Assembly: GCA_039801465.1 (NCBI GenBank)
Contig: JBDRUT010000012.1
Coordinates: 1 to 58,292, forward strand
Length of the DNA: 58,292 nucleotides
From: JAOABV01 sp039801465
GTDB taxonomy: Bacteria; Hydrothermota; Tepidihabitantia; Tepidihabitantales; CAIPLT01
Reading direction: 5' to 3'
The position numbers and the translations under genes are program-made. A model generated the notes under the pieces. That model did not search any database, was not told the origin of the DNA, and was given only the letters and a program-made list of their open reading frames with translations. Shown here in pieces: positions 23,903-33,066 of the stretch (its first letter is position 1; each line of letters opens with the position of its first letter).

Positions 23903-25426
23903 TCAATCTTCGATTCGTTTAAGTTGAGGAAAAGGAATCACTTCACGAATAGAATCGGAATTTGTGAGAAGCATAACAATTCGATCTATACCCAATCCTA
24001 AACCAGCAGTTGGTGGCATACCATATTCTAAAGCCCGAATAAAATCCTCATCCAAAGTCGCATATTCTTCTTGTCTTGCTAATTGTTCTTCAAAACGGGC
24101 TCGTTGTTCAATTGGGTCATTGAGTTCAGAAAAAGCATTACCGATTTCAATTCCACAAATAATCGGCTCAAACCGTTCAACTAATAATGGATTATTGCGA
24201 TGATTTCGTGCTAGTGGCGTGGTAATTTTAGGGTAATCAATTACAAAAGTTGGGTCAATAAGGTCTTTTTGAACTAATGCGGAAAAAAGTTTATCTAATA
24301 GTTTTGTTTGTGTCATAATTGGAGCTACTTCTTTTTCAATAACTCCATTTTCAACCGCAACTTGTCGTAATTCTTTAGGTTCCGCGGTTAAGACATCAAT
24401 ACCGGTCTTTGCTTTGAGCGCAGAGCAAAATTCGATTCGTTGCCAAGGTCTGCCAAAATCTAAAGTCACATTACGATATTTAAATTCATTAGGTTTTTCT
24501 GGTATTGCTTCACGGATTGAATAAGTAATAGTTGTAGTTTGAAATAAATTTGTGCATAAGAATCGGAATAGTTCTTCAACTAGAAACATCATATCATTAT
24601 AGTCTTTGTAGGCTTCATATGCTTCAAGTTGAGTGAACTCTGGATTGTGGAACCGGTCCAGTCCTTCATTACGAAAATCTTTGCCAATCTCATAGACTTT
24701 TTCTAACCCGCCGATGATTAATCTTTTCAAATATAACTCATCCGAAATCCGCATAAACATCTTTTGACCTAAAGCATTGTAATAGGTTTCAAATGGCCGA
24801 GCCGATGCACCGCCATAAATTGGTTGTAATATTGGTGTTTCAACTTCAATAAAACCCCGAGAATCAAAAAATTGTCTTAATAATCTTAAAATTTGTGTCC
24901 GAAGAATTATGAGTTTCTTTGATTCCGGATTAGCAATTAAGTCGAGGTACCGGTGGCGATATTTTATCTCAATATCTTTTAAACCATGCCATTTTTCCGG
25001 CATCGGATGGAGAGATTTATTTAAGATTTCATAGGATTTAACTAAGACGGTTATCTCGTTAGTCTTGGTCTTAAAGACTTCGCCCTCAACACCTAAAATA
25101 TCACCGATGTCAACTAAATTGAGGTGCTCAAAAGACTCACCCAGGAAATCTTGGCGAAAATAGATTTGTATTTTGCCGGATTGGTCTTGTAAATGAGCAA
25201 ATTTAGTTTTGCCGTGTTCGCGGATAGTGATGATTCGGCCAGCAATTTTTACAATCGTCTTGGACGCTGAAAGTTGCTCAAAATTTTTTATAATATCTTC
25301 TGTTGTATGAGTGCGGTCAAAACGATAGGGTAATATTTTCTGAGAATTGAGTTTTTGTAGTTTATCTTTTCTTATGATAAACTCATCAGGTTTATCATTA
25401 TTGGAAATATGATGTTTTTCTTCCAT
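23903..25426 (-). CDS. lysS: Lysyl-tRNA synthetase, class II
   Basis: This 507-residue enzyme charges tRNA-Lys. The N-terminal OB-fold anticodon domain covers ~55-150 (VKIAGRIITIREHGKTKFAHLQDQSGKIQIYF). Class II motif 1 is near KYRHRYLDLI, motif 2 is FRNEGLDRFHNPEFTQLEAYEAY (~250) and motif 3 is GLGLGIDRIVMLLTNSDSIREVIPFP near the C-terminus. Length matches LysS. A promoter (25437-25465) lies within the 3' end of a small upstream gene. It is followed by lolE at 36 bp. Confidence 0.96.
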   Translation of the reverse strand: MEEKHHISNNDKPDEFIIRKDKLQKLNSQKILPYRFDRTHTTEDIIKNFEQLSASKTIVKIAGRIITIREHGKTKFAHLQDQSGKIQIYFRQDFLGESFEHLNLVDIGDILGVEGEVFKTKTNEITVLVKSYEILNKSLHPMPEKWHGLKDIEIKYRHRYLDLIANPESKKLIILRTQILRLLRQFFDSRGFIEVETPILQPIYGGASARPFETYYNALGQKMFMRISDELYLKRLIIGGLEKVYEIGKDFRNEGLDRFHNPEFTQLEAYEAYKDYNDMMFLVEELFRFLCTNLFQTTTITYSIREAIPEKPNEFKYRNVTLDFGRPWQRIEFCSALKAKTGIDVLTAEPKELRQVAVENGVIEKEVAPIMTQTKLLDKLFSALVQKDLIDPTFVIDYPKITTPLARNHRNNPLLVERFEPIICGIEIGNAFSELNDPIEQRARFEEQLARQEEYATLDEDFIRALEYGMPPTAGLGLGIDRIVMLLTNSDSIREVIPFPQLKRIED

Positions 25427-25427
25427 A

Positions 25428-25607
25428 TTAAACTACACTATAATTTGAAATAACCGAAAAGTCAATATGGGATGTGCGATTAAAATCTTCAATTAATTGT
25501 TGTCTTTCCTTTTGTTGTGGTAAAATTTTTGTAATCAAAAGCCAAATAACTATTATAATTAAAACAATCATTAGAATTGTAATAAATGTATTAATTCGTG
25601 TTCTCAT
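25428..25607 (-). CDS. Small single-pass membrane protein upstream of lysS
   Basis: This 59-codon frame encodes MRTRINTFITILMIVLIIIV..., with one strong membrane helix at residues ~8-28 and a charged C-terminal tail (KILPQQKERQQLIEDFNRTSHIDF). Its stop lies one base before the lysS ATG, a tight spacing that suggests co-transcription. The lysS promoter lies within its last third. The basic N-terminus followed by the helix suggests an N-in topology. I know no family. The fully open, clearly amphipathic frame in the correct orientation makes it a plausible real small gene, but chance is not excluded. A weak purine stretch (AGAGA) precedes the ATG. Confidence 0.5.
   Translation of the reverse strand: MRTRINTFITILMIVLIIIVIWLLITKILPQQKERQQLIEDFNRTSHIDFSVISNYSVV
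25437..25465 (-). promoter_or_regulatory. lysS promoter
   Basis: Minus strand: TTGACT (25465-25460), 17-bp spacer, TATAGT (25442-25437), then 10 nt to the lysS ATG, so the leader would be only a few bases long. Confidence 0.6.
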
Positions 25608-25720
25608 AATCTCTTAAAATGAAATTTTACAATCAAAAAACAGATAATAATGAATAAGACGTAAGCTTATTATATTATGGGTTCTTTCATTATTGTTGGA
25701 AAGAAAAATTAATAGTTGAA

Positions 25721-26437
25721 CTAAATTAATCCTAATAATCGTTCGAACCTTAGACGGAGTACTAACAGAAATGCTTCCCAGATAATATGTTTTGACATTT
25801 TAGATACACCAACTCTTCGTTCTTCAAAGACAATAGGAATTTCTTTAATCTTAAAACCCTTACGCCAAATCATAAAATCAATCTCAATTTGAAAACCGTA
25901 ACCATCAGACTTTATTCGGTCTAAATTGATACCTTCTAAGGCTCGGCGTTTATAGCACTTAAATCCGGAAGTTAAATCTCGAACAGGACAGCCAGTAACA
26001 ATCCGAGCATAGAGACAAGCAAAATAACTTAATAAGAGTCTTTTCATTGGCCAACGAATAACAGAAATACCATCTGAATACCGGGAGCCGATGATTAAAT
26101 CATATTGGTCTAATAATTCAATAAACCGTGGAAGGTCATTGGGGTTATGGGAAAAGTCCGCATCCATTTCAAAGCAATAGTCATAATCGTGTTGTAACAT
26201 ATACTTAAATCCAGTAATGTATGCAGTTCCTAAACCTAGTTTACCTGGTCTTTTAATAAGATGAACCCGAGAATTAGTCTTCATTATCTGCTCGACAATT
26301 TCTGCAGTTTTGTCAGGTGAATTGTCGTCAATGACCAGAACAGACAGTTCTTCAGATTGTTTTAATACCGCATTAATTATGCGTTCGATATTTTCGGCTT
26401 CTTTATAAGTTGGAATTATTACAAGACCTTTTGCCAT
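25721..26437 (-). CDS. Polyprenol-phosphate mannosyltransferase-like family 2 glycosyltransferase
   Basis: This 238-residue GT2 enzyme resembles dolichol/polyprenol monophosphomannose synthase (DPM1-like). It shows the N-terminal VIIPTYKEAENIERII, the nucleotide site VLVIDDNSPDKTAEIV (~35) and the metal motif EMDADFSHNPNDLPRFI (DAD, ~93). It also shows SRYSDG, the DLTSGFKCYKRRALEGI stretch (~155) and YGFQIEIDFMIWRKGFKIKEIPIVFEERRVGVSKMSKHIIWEAF, all typical of the DPM1 branch. It has no C-terminal membrane domain. It would load a sugar from a nucleotide donor onto a lipid phosphate for outer-layer glycosylation. It has its own near-leaderless promoter. Confidence 0.9.
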   Translation of the reverse strand: MAKGLVIIPTYKEAENIERIINAVLKQSEELSVLVIDDNSPDKTAEIVEQIMKTNSRVHLIKRPGKLGLGTAYITGFKYMLQHDYDYCFEMDADFSHNPNDLPRFIELLDQYDLIIGSRYSDGISVIRWPMKRLLLSYFACLYARIVTGCPVRDLTSGFKCYKRRALEGINLDRIKSDGYGFQIEIDFMIWRKGFKIKEIPIVFEERRVGVSKMSKHIIWEAFLLVLRLRFERLLGLI

Positions 26438-26445
26438 TTGCTTTT

Positions 26446-26474
26446 ATTAAAACTTAAAAAAATAGAAATGTCAA
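26446..26474 (-). promoter_or_regulatory. Promoter of the GT2 gene, nearly leaderless
   Basis: Minus strand: TTGACA (26474-26469), 17-bp spacer, TTTAAT (26451-26446), then 8 nt to the ATG at 26437. Confidence 0.6.
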
Positions 26475-26684
26475 GAATAAATTATTATAGAGACCTTTGC
26501 TAAAGTCAAACTATGTTATCTACTGAATTTCGTATTTTCTGGAAAAGAGACATATCTCTTTAGATTTATCATTATAACGCTAGCTGAAAGATTATGGAAA
26601 TATGTAGTGTAAGCAAATTGATAAAACATTCGACTTACTCGTTTTTAATTCTGGATAGGTCTTGCAGTGGTCAGAAACAAGTCT

Positions 26685-28391
26685 CTACAGAACTATATTC
26701 AGGATACCGCCAACAATTAAAGCAGTAATAATCATTATTAATGTTGCTTTTAACATATCTTTAATCCCCAGTTCTTTCAATAACATTACAAAAGTTGCGA
26801 TGCAAGGAAAGAAAATTGCCAGTACCGTGCTTCCGATTACCAGTTGTTTTGCCGAAAGATTTAATGGTCCTAACATTGCAACTGCAACATCTTTTCTTAA
26901 AAATCCAATTAATATCGGAATAATTGTTGTTTGTGGTAACCCCCAAACATTACTTACGATAACTTTTGTCAGTGGTGCAATGTATTCAAATATTTTGAAG
27001 GTATAGAGCAAATTTATTATAAATATTCCTAAAAACACAATAGGTACTGCATCAATTAAAAACCAGTAAACTCGATACCAAAGTTTTTTTAATAATTGGG
27101 AAAAGGAAGGTAAACGGTATGGTGGCACTTCAATTACCAAATCTGGACTAAATCCCTTGACCAAAACATTTAATAATAGACCGGTTATTAGCCAAACACA
27201 AAACAAAGTGAAATAGACAATCAAAACATATTTAGTTCCTTGAGCACCAACTAAACCAATAATCATTGCTTGTAAAGCAGCACAAGGAACTCCAATTGAG
27301 ATCAGAGTTGAAGCAATGAATCGTTCGCGTCTACTTTCTAAAATTCGGGTTGCCAGGATTCCCGGCACATTACAACCAAGTCCTAAAAACATTGGTATAA
27401 TTGCATAGCCGTGTAAACCCAATCGATGCATAATACTATCAGCAATAATGGCTAAACGGGGCAGATAGCCAATATCTTCTAAGAGACCCAAAATAAAATA
27501 GAATGAAATTATATATGGTAAGATCATGGCAAATTCAACATAAATTCCGGTGGAGAGTAAACCCATTGATTGCTTAAAATCGATTGCATTATTAATTAAG
27601 TTACCAATCAAAAGCTTGTGTAAAAGACTTGTGGGTTGTAAGATTGCAGATAACTTTATAAGTAATGGAGCATAAAAATTATTAAAAAGCGGGTCGAAGA
27701 AATAATTAATCAGACCTTCACCAATAAATTGAATCAATCTAATTGCTAAATAGATTATCACCGCACCCAAAATAAATCCCCCAAAAGGATGGATCATTAA
27801 TGCGCCGACACGTTCAATAAAAGTATGATGCCGGTGGCTAATTGTTTGAACCATGTTTACGATCTCGCCGATTTCTTTCCATCGTGTGCCAGATGAAGCA
27901 ATTACACGATTTGGTATTTGGGCATCTCGGATTCTTTTCTTTAATTCACTTAAACCTTCACCTCTTATTGCCGAGGTAGCAATTACTGGAACGCCCAATA
28001 TTTCTTCTAATTTTTTGATGTCAATTTTTACACCGCGATGTTTGGTCTCATCCCAAAAATTTAAGACAATGATCATTGGTTTCTTTCGCTCTAAAAGTTG
28101 TAAAGTAAGATTGAGATGCCGTTCCAAATTTGTTGCATCAACGACATTAATAATAATATCGCCTTGCTCAAGCATCTCACAAGCAACTTCTTCGGCTTTA
28201 CAAGTTGGTTCTAAGGAATAAGAACCTGGTACATCAATAACCTCAACACGCTCACCATCTAATTTCATATAGCCTTTTGTAAAACTTACAGTTGTGCCGG
28301 GATAATTTGAGGCAATAACTTTTACTCCAGTAAGTCGGGAAAAAATAACACTTTTACCCACATTAGGATTACCAACAAGAAGAATTCTCAT
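26685..28391 (-). CDS. feoB: Ferrous iron transporter FeoB, compact form
   Basis: This 568-residue protein has an N-terminal G domain (GNPNVGKSVIFSRLTG; DVPGSYSLEP; NFWD; TSAIRGEGL) and a polytopic membrane part. Both Gate motifs are present: PMFLGLGCNVPGILATRIL (~330) and FLRKDVAVAMLG (~490). This is the core FeoB for Fe2+ uptake. It is shorter than the ~770-residue E. coli protein and lacks the C-terminal cysteine-rich extension, which is common outside enterobacteria. It is last in the fur-feoA-mce-feoB series, 64 bp after mce; control by Fur is likely. Confidence 0.95.
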   Translation of the reverse strand: MRILLVGNPNVGKSVIFSRLTGVKVIASNYPGTTVSFTKGYMKLDGERVEVIDVPGSYSLEPTCKAEEVACEMLEQGDIIINVVDATNLERHLNLTLQLLERKKPMIIVLNFWDETKHRGVKIDIKKLEEILGVPVIATSAIRGEGLSELKKRIRDAQIPNRVIASSGTRWKEIGEIVNMVQTISHRHHTFIERVGALMIHPFGGFILGAVIIYLAIRLIQFIGEGLINYFFDPLFNNFYAPLLIKLSAILQPTSLLHKLLIGNLINNAIDFKQSMGLLSTGIYVEFAMILPYIISFYFILGLLEDIGYLPRLAIIADSIMHRLGLHGYAIIPMFLGLGCNVPGILATRILESRRERFIASTLISIGVPCAALQAMIIGLVGAQGTKYVLIVYFTLFCVWLITGLLLNVLVKGFSPDLVIEVPPYRLPSFSQLLKKLWYRVYWFLIDAVPIVFLGIFIINLLYTFKIFEYIAPLTKVIVSNVWGLPQTTIIPILIGFLRKDVAVAMLGPLNLSAKQLVIGSTVLAIFFPCIATFVMLLKELGIKDMLKATLIMIITALIVGGILNIVL

Positions 28392-28455
28392 TTATCTAAA
28401 AAAGTCTTTTATTAACTTTCCACTGAATTATATACTTAGTCTTAACAGTGGAGTA

Positions 28456-28860
28456 TCAACTGGTATATTCTATCAATTCAATGAGAACGCCAAAAGCTGA
28501 TTTAGGATGAATAAAAATATATTTTCCTTTAGGATAAGAAATTGGTTCATTGGGAACGAGTTGTACTCCTTGTTCTTTTAATTTTACAATCCATTCTTCT
28601 ATATTATCTACTTCAAAAGCAATATGATGGAGACCTTCGCCTCGGCTATTGATAAATTTTGCAATAACTCCATTGTCCGCAGTTGACTCAACAACCTGAA
28701 GTTGGGTATTGTTGATTTGTGTCGACTTAACATTCATTTTTTCATTAGGCATAGACCATTCGAGATCAAATTTCATACCCAACACTTTTTCGAAAAAATT
28801 GACCGCTTCTTGATTGTTTTTTACTGCAATCACTACTTCGGTAATATTTTTAATCTTCAT
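28456..28860 (-). CDS. mce: Methylmalonyl-CoA epimerase (VOC family)
   Basis: This 134-residue enzyme interconverts the 2R and 2S forms of methylmalonyl-CoA in propionate/succinate metabolism. The fold signature is complete: VVIAVKNNQEAVNFFEKVLGMKF at the N-terminus, IAKFINSRGEGLHHIAFEVDNIEEW with the metal-binding His, and KGKYIFIHPKSAFGVLIELIEY with the metal-binding Glu. The start at 28860 gives the family length and has AAAGGATGG 8-10 nt upstream; longer frames to 28902 would overlap feoA by 50 bp. It sits between feoA and feoB, an unexpected partner for iron transport. Another VOC lyase is possible but the match is good. Confidence 0.88.
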   Translation of the reverse strand: MKIKNITEVVIAVKNNQEAVNFFEKVLGMKFDLEWSMPNEKMNVKSTQINNTQLQVVESTADNGVIAKFINSRGEGLHHIAFEVDNIEEWIVKLKEQGVQLVPNEPISYPKGKYIFIHPKSAFGVLIELIEYTS

Positions 28861-29089
28861 AATATCCATCCTTTTTGACCAATATTTTATTCGCCATTCC
28901 AAATCCTAAGGCTAATTCCGTATTTTTTATCCGGACAATAACCGGTCCGTGTAAAATCATCGCGCTAACTTTAACTATCTTCATACCGGGTGAAATTCCT
29001 AAGGCATCTAAACGTCTTATTAATCCTGGACCGCCCTTAATTTCAGTTACGATACCAGTTTCACCTGATTCTAATTGGGTTAAAGGCAC
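28850..29089 (-). CDS. feoA: FeoA-like SH3-type protein
   Basis: This cytoplasmic protein of ~79 residues has the FeoA fold: PLTQLESGETGIVTEIKGGPGLIRRLDALGISPGMKIVKVSAMILHGP and LALGFGMANKILV. FeoA associates with FeoB and is needed for ferrous uptake. I favour the GTG at 29089, which lies 4 nt after the fur stop and yields the usual N-terminus; an ATG at 29125 inside fur would add 12 residues. It overlaps the start of mce by 11 bp. Confidence 0.88.
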   Translation of the reverse strand: MPLTQLESGETGIVTEIKGGPGLIRRLDALGISPGMKIVKVSAMILHGPVIVRIKNTELALGFGMANKILVKKDGYYED

Positions 29090-29093
29090 TATT

Positions 29094-29522
29094 TTATTTC
29101 TTTTGGCATTGTTGGCATAGCCCATAGATAATCAAACTGTGATGTTCGGAAACGAAATTAAATTTTCGGGCAATTTGGTCTTGAATGCGCTCGATTGTTG
29201 GACTAGAAAATTCAATAATTGCACCACATTGATTGCAGACAAAATGGTCATGGTGTTTATGTTTATAGTCATGTTCAAAATGGGTTTCACACCCTAATTC
29301 AATTGCACGAGCAATACCGGCTTCGGTTAATAACTTTAAGGTTCGATACACTGTGCTGTAACCAATTTTATTGCCCTGTTTCAACAACACATTGTAAAGT
29401 TCGTAAGAACTAATATGATGCTCGGTTTGAAGAAATGCGTTTACAACACTGTCGCGCGGTTTTGATTTATTAAGTCCTTTTCTGCTGCAAAAATCATTGA
29501 AGTATTTGAGTAATTGGTTCAT
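29094..29522 (-). CDS. fur: Fur-family metal-responsive repressor
   Basis: This 142-residue DNA-binding protein has a winged helix (~10-85, ...SSYELYNVLLKQGNKIGYSTVYRTLKLLTEAGIARAI) and a metal/dimer domain with HFEHDYKHKHHDHFVCNQCG and a second CxxC at the end (LCQQCQKK), giving the structural Zn site. Adjacent to feoA and feoB, it most likely controls iron uptake and its own operon. The start at 29522 is preferred over 29528, because the -10 box ends 6 nt upstream of it; a leaderless message is expected. Confidence 0.92.
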   Translation of the reverse strand: MNQLLKYFNDFCSRKGLNKSKPRDSVVNAFLQTEHHISSYELYNVLLKQGNKIGYSTVYRTLKLLTEAGIARAIELGCETHFEHDYKHKHHDHFVCNQCGAIIEFSSPTIERIQDQIARKFNFVSEHHSLIIYGLCQQCQKK

Positions 29523-29528
29523 AATCAT

Positions 29529-29556
29529 ATTATACTAAAATGAAAATGAAAGTCAA
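29529..29556 (-). promoter_or_regulatory. fur-feo promoter, predicted leaderless
   Basis: Minus strand: TTGACT (29556-29551), 16-bp spacer, TATAAT (29534-29529), then 6 nt to the ATG at 29522. Confidence 0.65.
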
Positions 29557-29980
29557 GTTCAATTTTATAGGAACGAGAAAATCAGTGAATTCATCGATGG
29601 TTTGAGAATACAATAAGATAAATTTAGTGCATTCAAAGGCAAATTAGTTTATGTATAAGAGAAGAACGAAGCGAATTACTTTTCTATCATATCTTTAAAA
29701 AATTCAGTGTATCATCATAGGGTAAAACTAATAGTATTTAGCCATTAGAATAAGTCATTTTTTATTTTTTATTGAGGATTGTAGTAGATTCCATTCATAT
29801 TGTTTCCTATTACATAAATGTAGGACATTGCAGTTTATCGCATAAGAGCAGATAGGCTTCAGATAATTTTCGATGGTAGTGTCAAGTTTTTTGTGTAAAT
29901 TCTTTTTGCTTCCATAGGAGTTTCTCCTGCCATTGTTTGTTATATTTGTTAAATACCGCATACACTATCCGATTCAAGTC
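29557..29980. other. Intergenic, no convincing gene
   Basis: A 68-codon frame on the minus strand (29755-29961) lacks a ribosome site, is Asn/Lys rich and matches nothing I know. I regard this stretch as non-coding. Confidence 0.5.
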
Positions 29981-30009
29981 TTGACATTATTTGAAAGATA
30001 GGATAAATT
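29981..30009 (+). promoter_or_regulatory. Promoter of the lipoprotein propeller gene
   Basis: TTGACA (29981-29986), 17-bp spacer, TAAATT (30004-30009). The transcript would start near 30016, leaving a ~30-nt leader with GAGGT before the ATG at 30047. Confidence 0.6.
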
Positions 30010-30046
30010 ATTGTAGTGCAAAAAACATTACAATAGAGGTAAAATC

Positions 30047-31594
30047 ATGAGACAAACCTTATTAGTAGTTTTGATTTTGGTTATTTCGTTATTAATGGTT
30101 AATTGTCAAAAGAATCGTCCTCCAGGTATTCCTGATACGCCAGCAGGACCAAAATTTGGTAGAATAAATATTACCTATCGATTTGTTTCTTCAGCATTAG
30201 ATATGGAAGATGAACGAATCGCAATTAGATTTGATTGGGGAGATGGTGATACATCAGATTGGAGCAATTTTGTGCCTTTAGGAGAAACAGTCTCTATGGC
30301 TCATGCATGGAAGACTTCAGATACTTTCGAAGTCAGAGCTCAAGCAAAAGATTTAAAAGAGAATAAATCAGTATGGTCTGATAAGGCAGTGATTTATATT
30401 TCATCAAATCATATACCGCGAACACCTTTTATCTTAACCGGTCCTTCAACAAGTTTTGTAAATGTCTTAAACAATTTTACAACTTTAACCGTAGATGCCG
30501 ATGGTGATAGTATCGCTTATCAATTTGACTGGGGAGATGGTACTCAATCCGAATGGAGTAATTTTGTGCCTTGTAGCACTGCGGTAACAATGAGGAAAAT
30601 CTGGCATACTCCAGGAATCTATTTTGTTAAAAGCCGTGCTAAAGATACTAAAGGCGAGATAACCGATTGGTCTTATGAATATCAAATAAGAATTAACCTG
30701 AGCGGTTGTGATTTTCCGAATCACGTTGTGGCGACTATTCAGTTAGGTAATAATAGCGAGCCACAAGGGATTGTATCCTTGCCCAACGGTGATTATGTGT
30801 ATGTTACCAATTACGGCAATGATAGCATTGCAATAATTCAAACATTGAACAATACACTTGTAGGCAAGTTTTATATTGGCGAAAATCCATATGGGCTTTG
30901 TGTCCATCCGAACGGTCAATATCTTTATGTAACAAGGAAAGATTTGGTCTCAGTAATTAGAACTTTAGACAATATAGTTGTTGCGGAAATTCCGGTGAGC
31001 CAGACCGCAGGAAATATTTGTATTTTGCCTAATGGTGATTATATCTATGTGACAAGAATTGACGTGGATAGCATTGCAGTAATTCAAACAATTAATAATT
31101 CATTAGTCACATCGATCTTAGTCGGGGATATGCCTTGGGATGTTTCTGCACTACCGAATAGTGAGTATGTTTATGTAACTAATGCAGGAAGTAATAATAT
31201 TGCCAAAATTCAAACCGCAAATAATTCGATTTCAGCAATTATACCATTGAATAAGAGTCCCCGGGGAGTTACAAGTTTACCTAATGGTGAATATATCTAT
31301 GTTACAGATGACAGAAATAGCGTGTTAGTGATTTCAACATTGGATAATAATGTGGTTGCGACAATATTAGTGGATGATAATCCCACTGACATTAAGCCAT
31401 TAGCTAATGGTGAATATGTTTATGTTGTAAATCAAGGTGCCAATACGGTTTCAGTCATTAAAACCTCAGAGAACCAAGTTGTGGCATCAATTCCAGTAGG
31501 TGTATCGCCAAGTAAAATCACCACACTACCTAATGGTAATTTTGTCTATATAACAAATTCAGCTGATAATACTATCTCGGTTATTAGCCGTTGA
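30047..31594 (+). CDS. Surface lipoprotein with two PKD-like domains and a YVTN beta-propeller
   Basis: This 515-residue protein has a lipoprotein signal (LLVVLILVISLLMVNC, lipid-modified Cys at ~20). Two PKD/Ig-like domains follow, each with FDWGDG and WSNFVP (~40-125 and ~130-222), and then a seven-bladed YVTN-type propeller from ~228. Blades repeat LPNGDYVYVTNYGNDSIAIIQT and NPYGLCVHPNG-like strings every ~42 residues. The plan resembles surface-layer and YncE-like binding proteins, so ligand binding at the outer membrane is a fair guess, but no catalytic residue is visible. No partner gene is adjacent; the next gene has its own promoter. Confidence 0.88.
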   Translation: MRQTLLVVLILVISLLMVNCQKNRPPGIPDTPAGPKFGRINITYRFVSSALDMEDERIAIRFDWGDGDTSDWSNFVPLGETVSMAHAWKTSDTFEVRAQAKDLKENKSVWSDKAVIYISSNHIPRTPFILTGPSTSFVNVLNNFTTLTVDADGDSIAYQFDWGDGTQSEWSNFVPCSTAVTMRKIWHTPGIYFVKSRAKDTKGEITDWSYEYQIRINLSGCDFPNHVVATIQLGNNSEPQGIVSLPNGDYVYVTNYGNDSIAIIQTLNNTLVGKFYIGENPYGLCVHPNGQYLYVTRKDLVSVIRTLDNIVVAEIPVSQTAGNICILPNGDYIYVTRIDVDSIAVIQTINNSLVTSILVGDMPWDVSALPNSEYVYVTNAGSNNIAKIQTANNSISAIIPLNKSPRGVTSLPNGEYIYVTDDRNSVLVISTLDNNVVATILVDDNPTDIKPLANGEYVYVVNQGANTVSVIKTSENQVVASIPVGVSPSKITTLPNGNFVYITNSADNTISVISR

Positions 31595-31707
31595 AATACC
31601 TTCTGAGGCATTGTTGCAAAATATTTTGACAATAGGTTCTTCAGAACAAAATAGAATTTACGATTACTTTTCTTTTTGATTAAAAGATAATATAAGTATG
31701 GAATTTG

Positions 31708-31812
31708 CTTTTCCTAACACTTTTTCATAAAAAATAAATCTTAAGTGATTAAATCTTCGACTAAAAGTTAGCGAAATAATGAGATTTATCTTTTCCTAAC
31801 ACTTTTTTCATA
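31708..31812. repeat. Direct repeat pair in intergenic region
   Basis: A 22-bp stretch (CTTTTCCTAACACTTTTTCATA) at 31708-31729 recurs at 31790-31812 with one extra T. The 31595-31858 interval otherwise holds nothing I can name. Confidence 0.85.
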
Positions 31813-31858
31813 GAATACATATCTTAAACAAACGAGAAAAAATCTATTTCAAACTATC

Positions 31859-31887
31859 TTGATTTTTATCTGATATTAAAATATAAT
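31859..31887 (+). promoter_or_regulatory. Promoter of the radical SAM gene, predicted leaderless
   Basis: TTGATT (31859-31864), 17-bp spacer, TATAAT (31882-31887), then 5 nt to the GTG start at 31893. Confidence 0.65.
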
Positions 31888-31892
31888 TTTGT

Positions 31893-32900
31893 GTGAAGTA
31901 TCTTAAATTGAATTTTAAGCACAATCAGCCAATTTTTATTGATTGGGCAATCACGACACAGTGTTATCTTTCCTGTGTTCATTGTCGGTATCAAGGATTG
32001 CGTTATTTAAATAACGAATTGACAACAAATGAAACATTAGAATTGGCAACTGAGATAAATGAGCAGAATCCAAACTGGATTTTAATTGAGGGTGGCGAAC
32101 CGTTTTTACGAAACGACATATTTAGGATTATTGAGATATTAAGAACCGGTAGCCGACCAATTTATGTCATTAGTTCAGGAAACGGGTTTAATCCGGTGTA
32201 TGCGAAAAGATGTCAAGAGTTAGGGGGAAAACTTTTAATAAGTCTTGACAGTGCGCAGAAATTGACTTATGAAAAAATTCGACACGGAGCAAGTTTTGAA
32301 ATTGTTATGAGAGCAATTGAAATTAGTCAAGCATATCAAATTTTAGACTCAATCAATTTTACTTTGCAAGAGATTAATGCTCAAACCAAAGAAATTACCG
32401 CAATTGGCAAATTAGCAAAAGAGATGGGTATAAAATCAATAAATTTTATCGGATTTAAGCCTAATATTGCACAGCGCTCATACGAAATAATCCCTAATTT
32501 ATTAGCGGTGTTTTCGGAGATTATTAATATCAAAGAGAAATATCGTATCAAAGTTACAGTAGATGAACCGTTTTTTATTCCTTGGCTTAAAAAATCTCAG
32601 GTGCAAATTGCCAGTTCCTATGATGAAAATAATGGACCAATCTTTTTCGAAAATAGAGTTGGTTGTATCTTTGGTGATTATGTCTTTATTGAACCAGATG
32701 GAACAACTAAACCGTGTAGTTTTTCCGCAATGAGTTTTCAAGAACTCGGTAAAAATTTTCTTATTGAAATCCAAGACAAAAGGAATCGTAAAGGTAAATG
32801 TGCAAAATGCGAATATCAAATGGAATGCGGTGGCTGTCGGACGAGAACCTATGCATTGACTAAAGACTGGTTGGAATCGGATCCGTTCTGCCCGCTATAA
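31893..32900 (+). CDS. Radical SAM protein with SPASM-type C-terminal cluster domain
   Basis: This 335-residue enzyme has the radical SAM cluster CYLSCVHC (C-x3-C-x2-C) at about residues 23-30, the GGEP motif (LIEGGEPFLRND, ~65) and a TIM-barrel-like middle. At the C-terminus GCIFGDYVFIEPDGTTKPC and KCAKCEYQMECGGCRTRTYA...DPFCPL provide seven or more cysteines of a SPASM/twitch domain for auxiliary Fe-S clusters. Relatives modify peptides or act in cofactor synthesis (PqqE, heme d1 NirJ/AhbD types). No obvious precursor peptide gene is beside it, so the substrate is open. The start is a GTG in a predicted leaderless message. Confidence 0.85.
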   Translation: MKYLKLNFKHNQPIFIDWAITTQCYLSCVHCRYQGLRYLNNELTTNETLELATEINEQNPNWILIEGGEPFLRNDIFRIIEILRTGSRPIYVISSGNGFNPVYAKRCQELGGKLLISLDSAQKLTYEKIRHGASFEIVMRAIEISQAYQILDSINFTLQEINAQTKEITAIGKLAKEMGIKSINFIGFKPNIAQRSYEIIPNLLAVFSEIINIKEKYRIKVTVDEPFFIPWLKKSQVQIASSYDENNGPIFFENRVGCIFGDYVFIEPDGTTKPCSFSAMSFQELGKNFLIEIQDKRNRKGKCAKCEYQMECGGCRTRTYALTKDWLESDPFCPL

Positions 32901-33066
32901 ACTTTTATGAAAAGGTTTTAGGGATGATAATAGATATCAATTATCGTTATCGATAAAATTGCTGTTGATGTTTTGTAATCCGCAGAAGATGGTAATCAGA
33001 GTCGGCAAAAAATTGGTTTCATTGCTATCACGAGTGTAAGTGCTTATTAAATATTTAGGAGCAAAG

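Noticed and set aside
29755..29961. 68-codon minus-strand frame
   Set aside because: Low-complexity product and no start context; likely chance.
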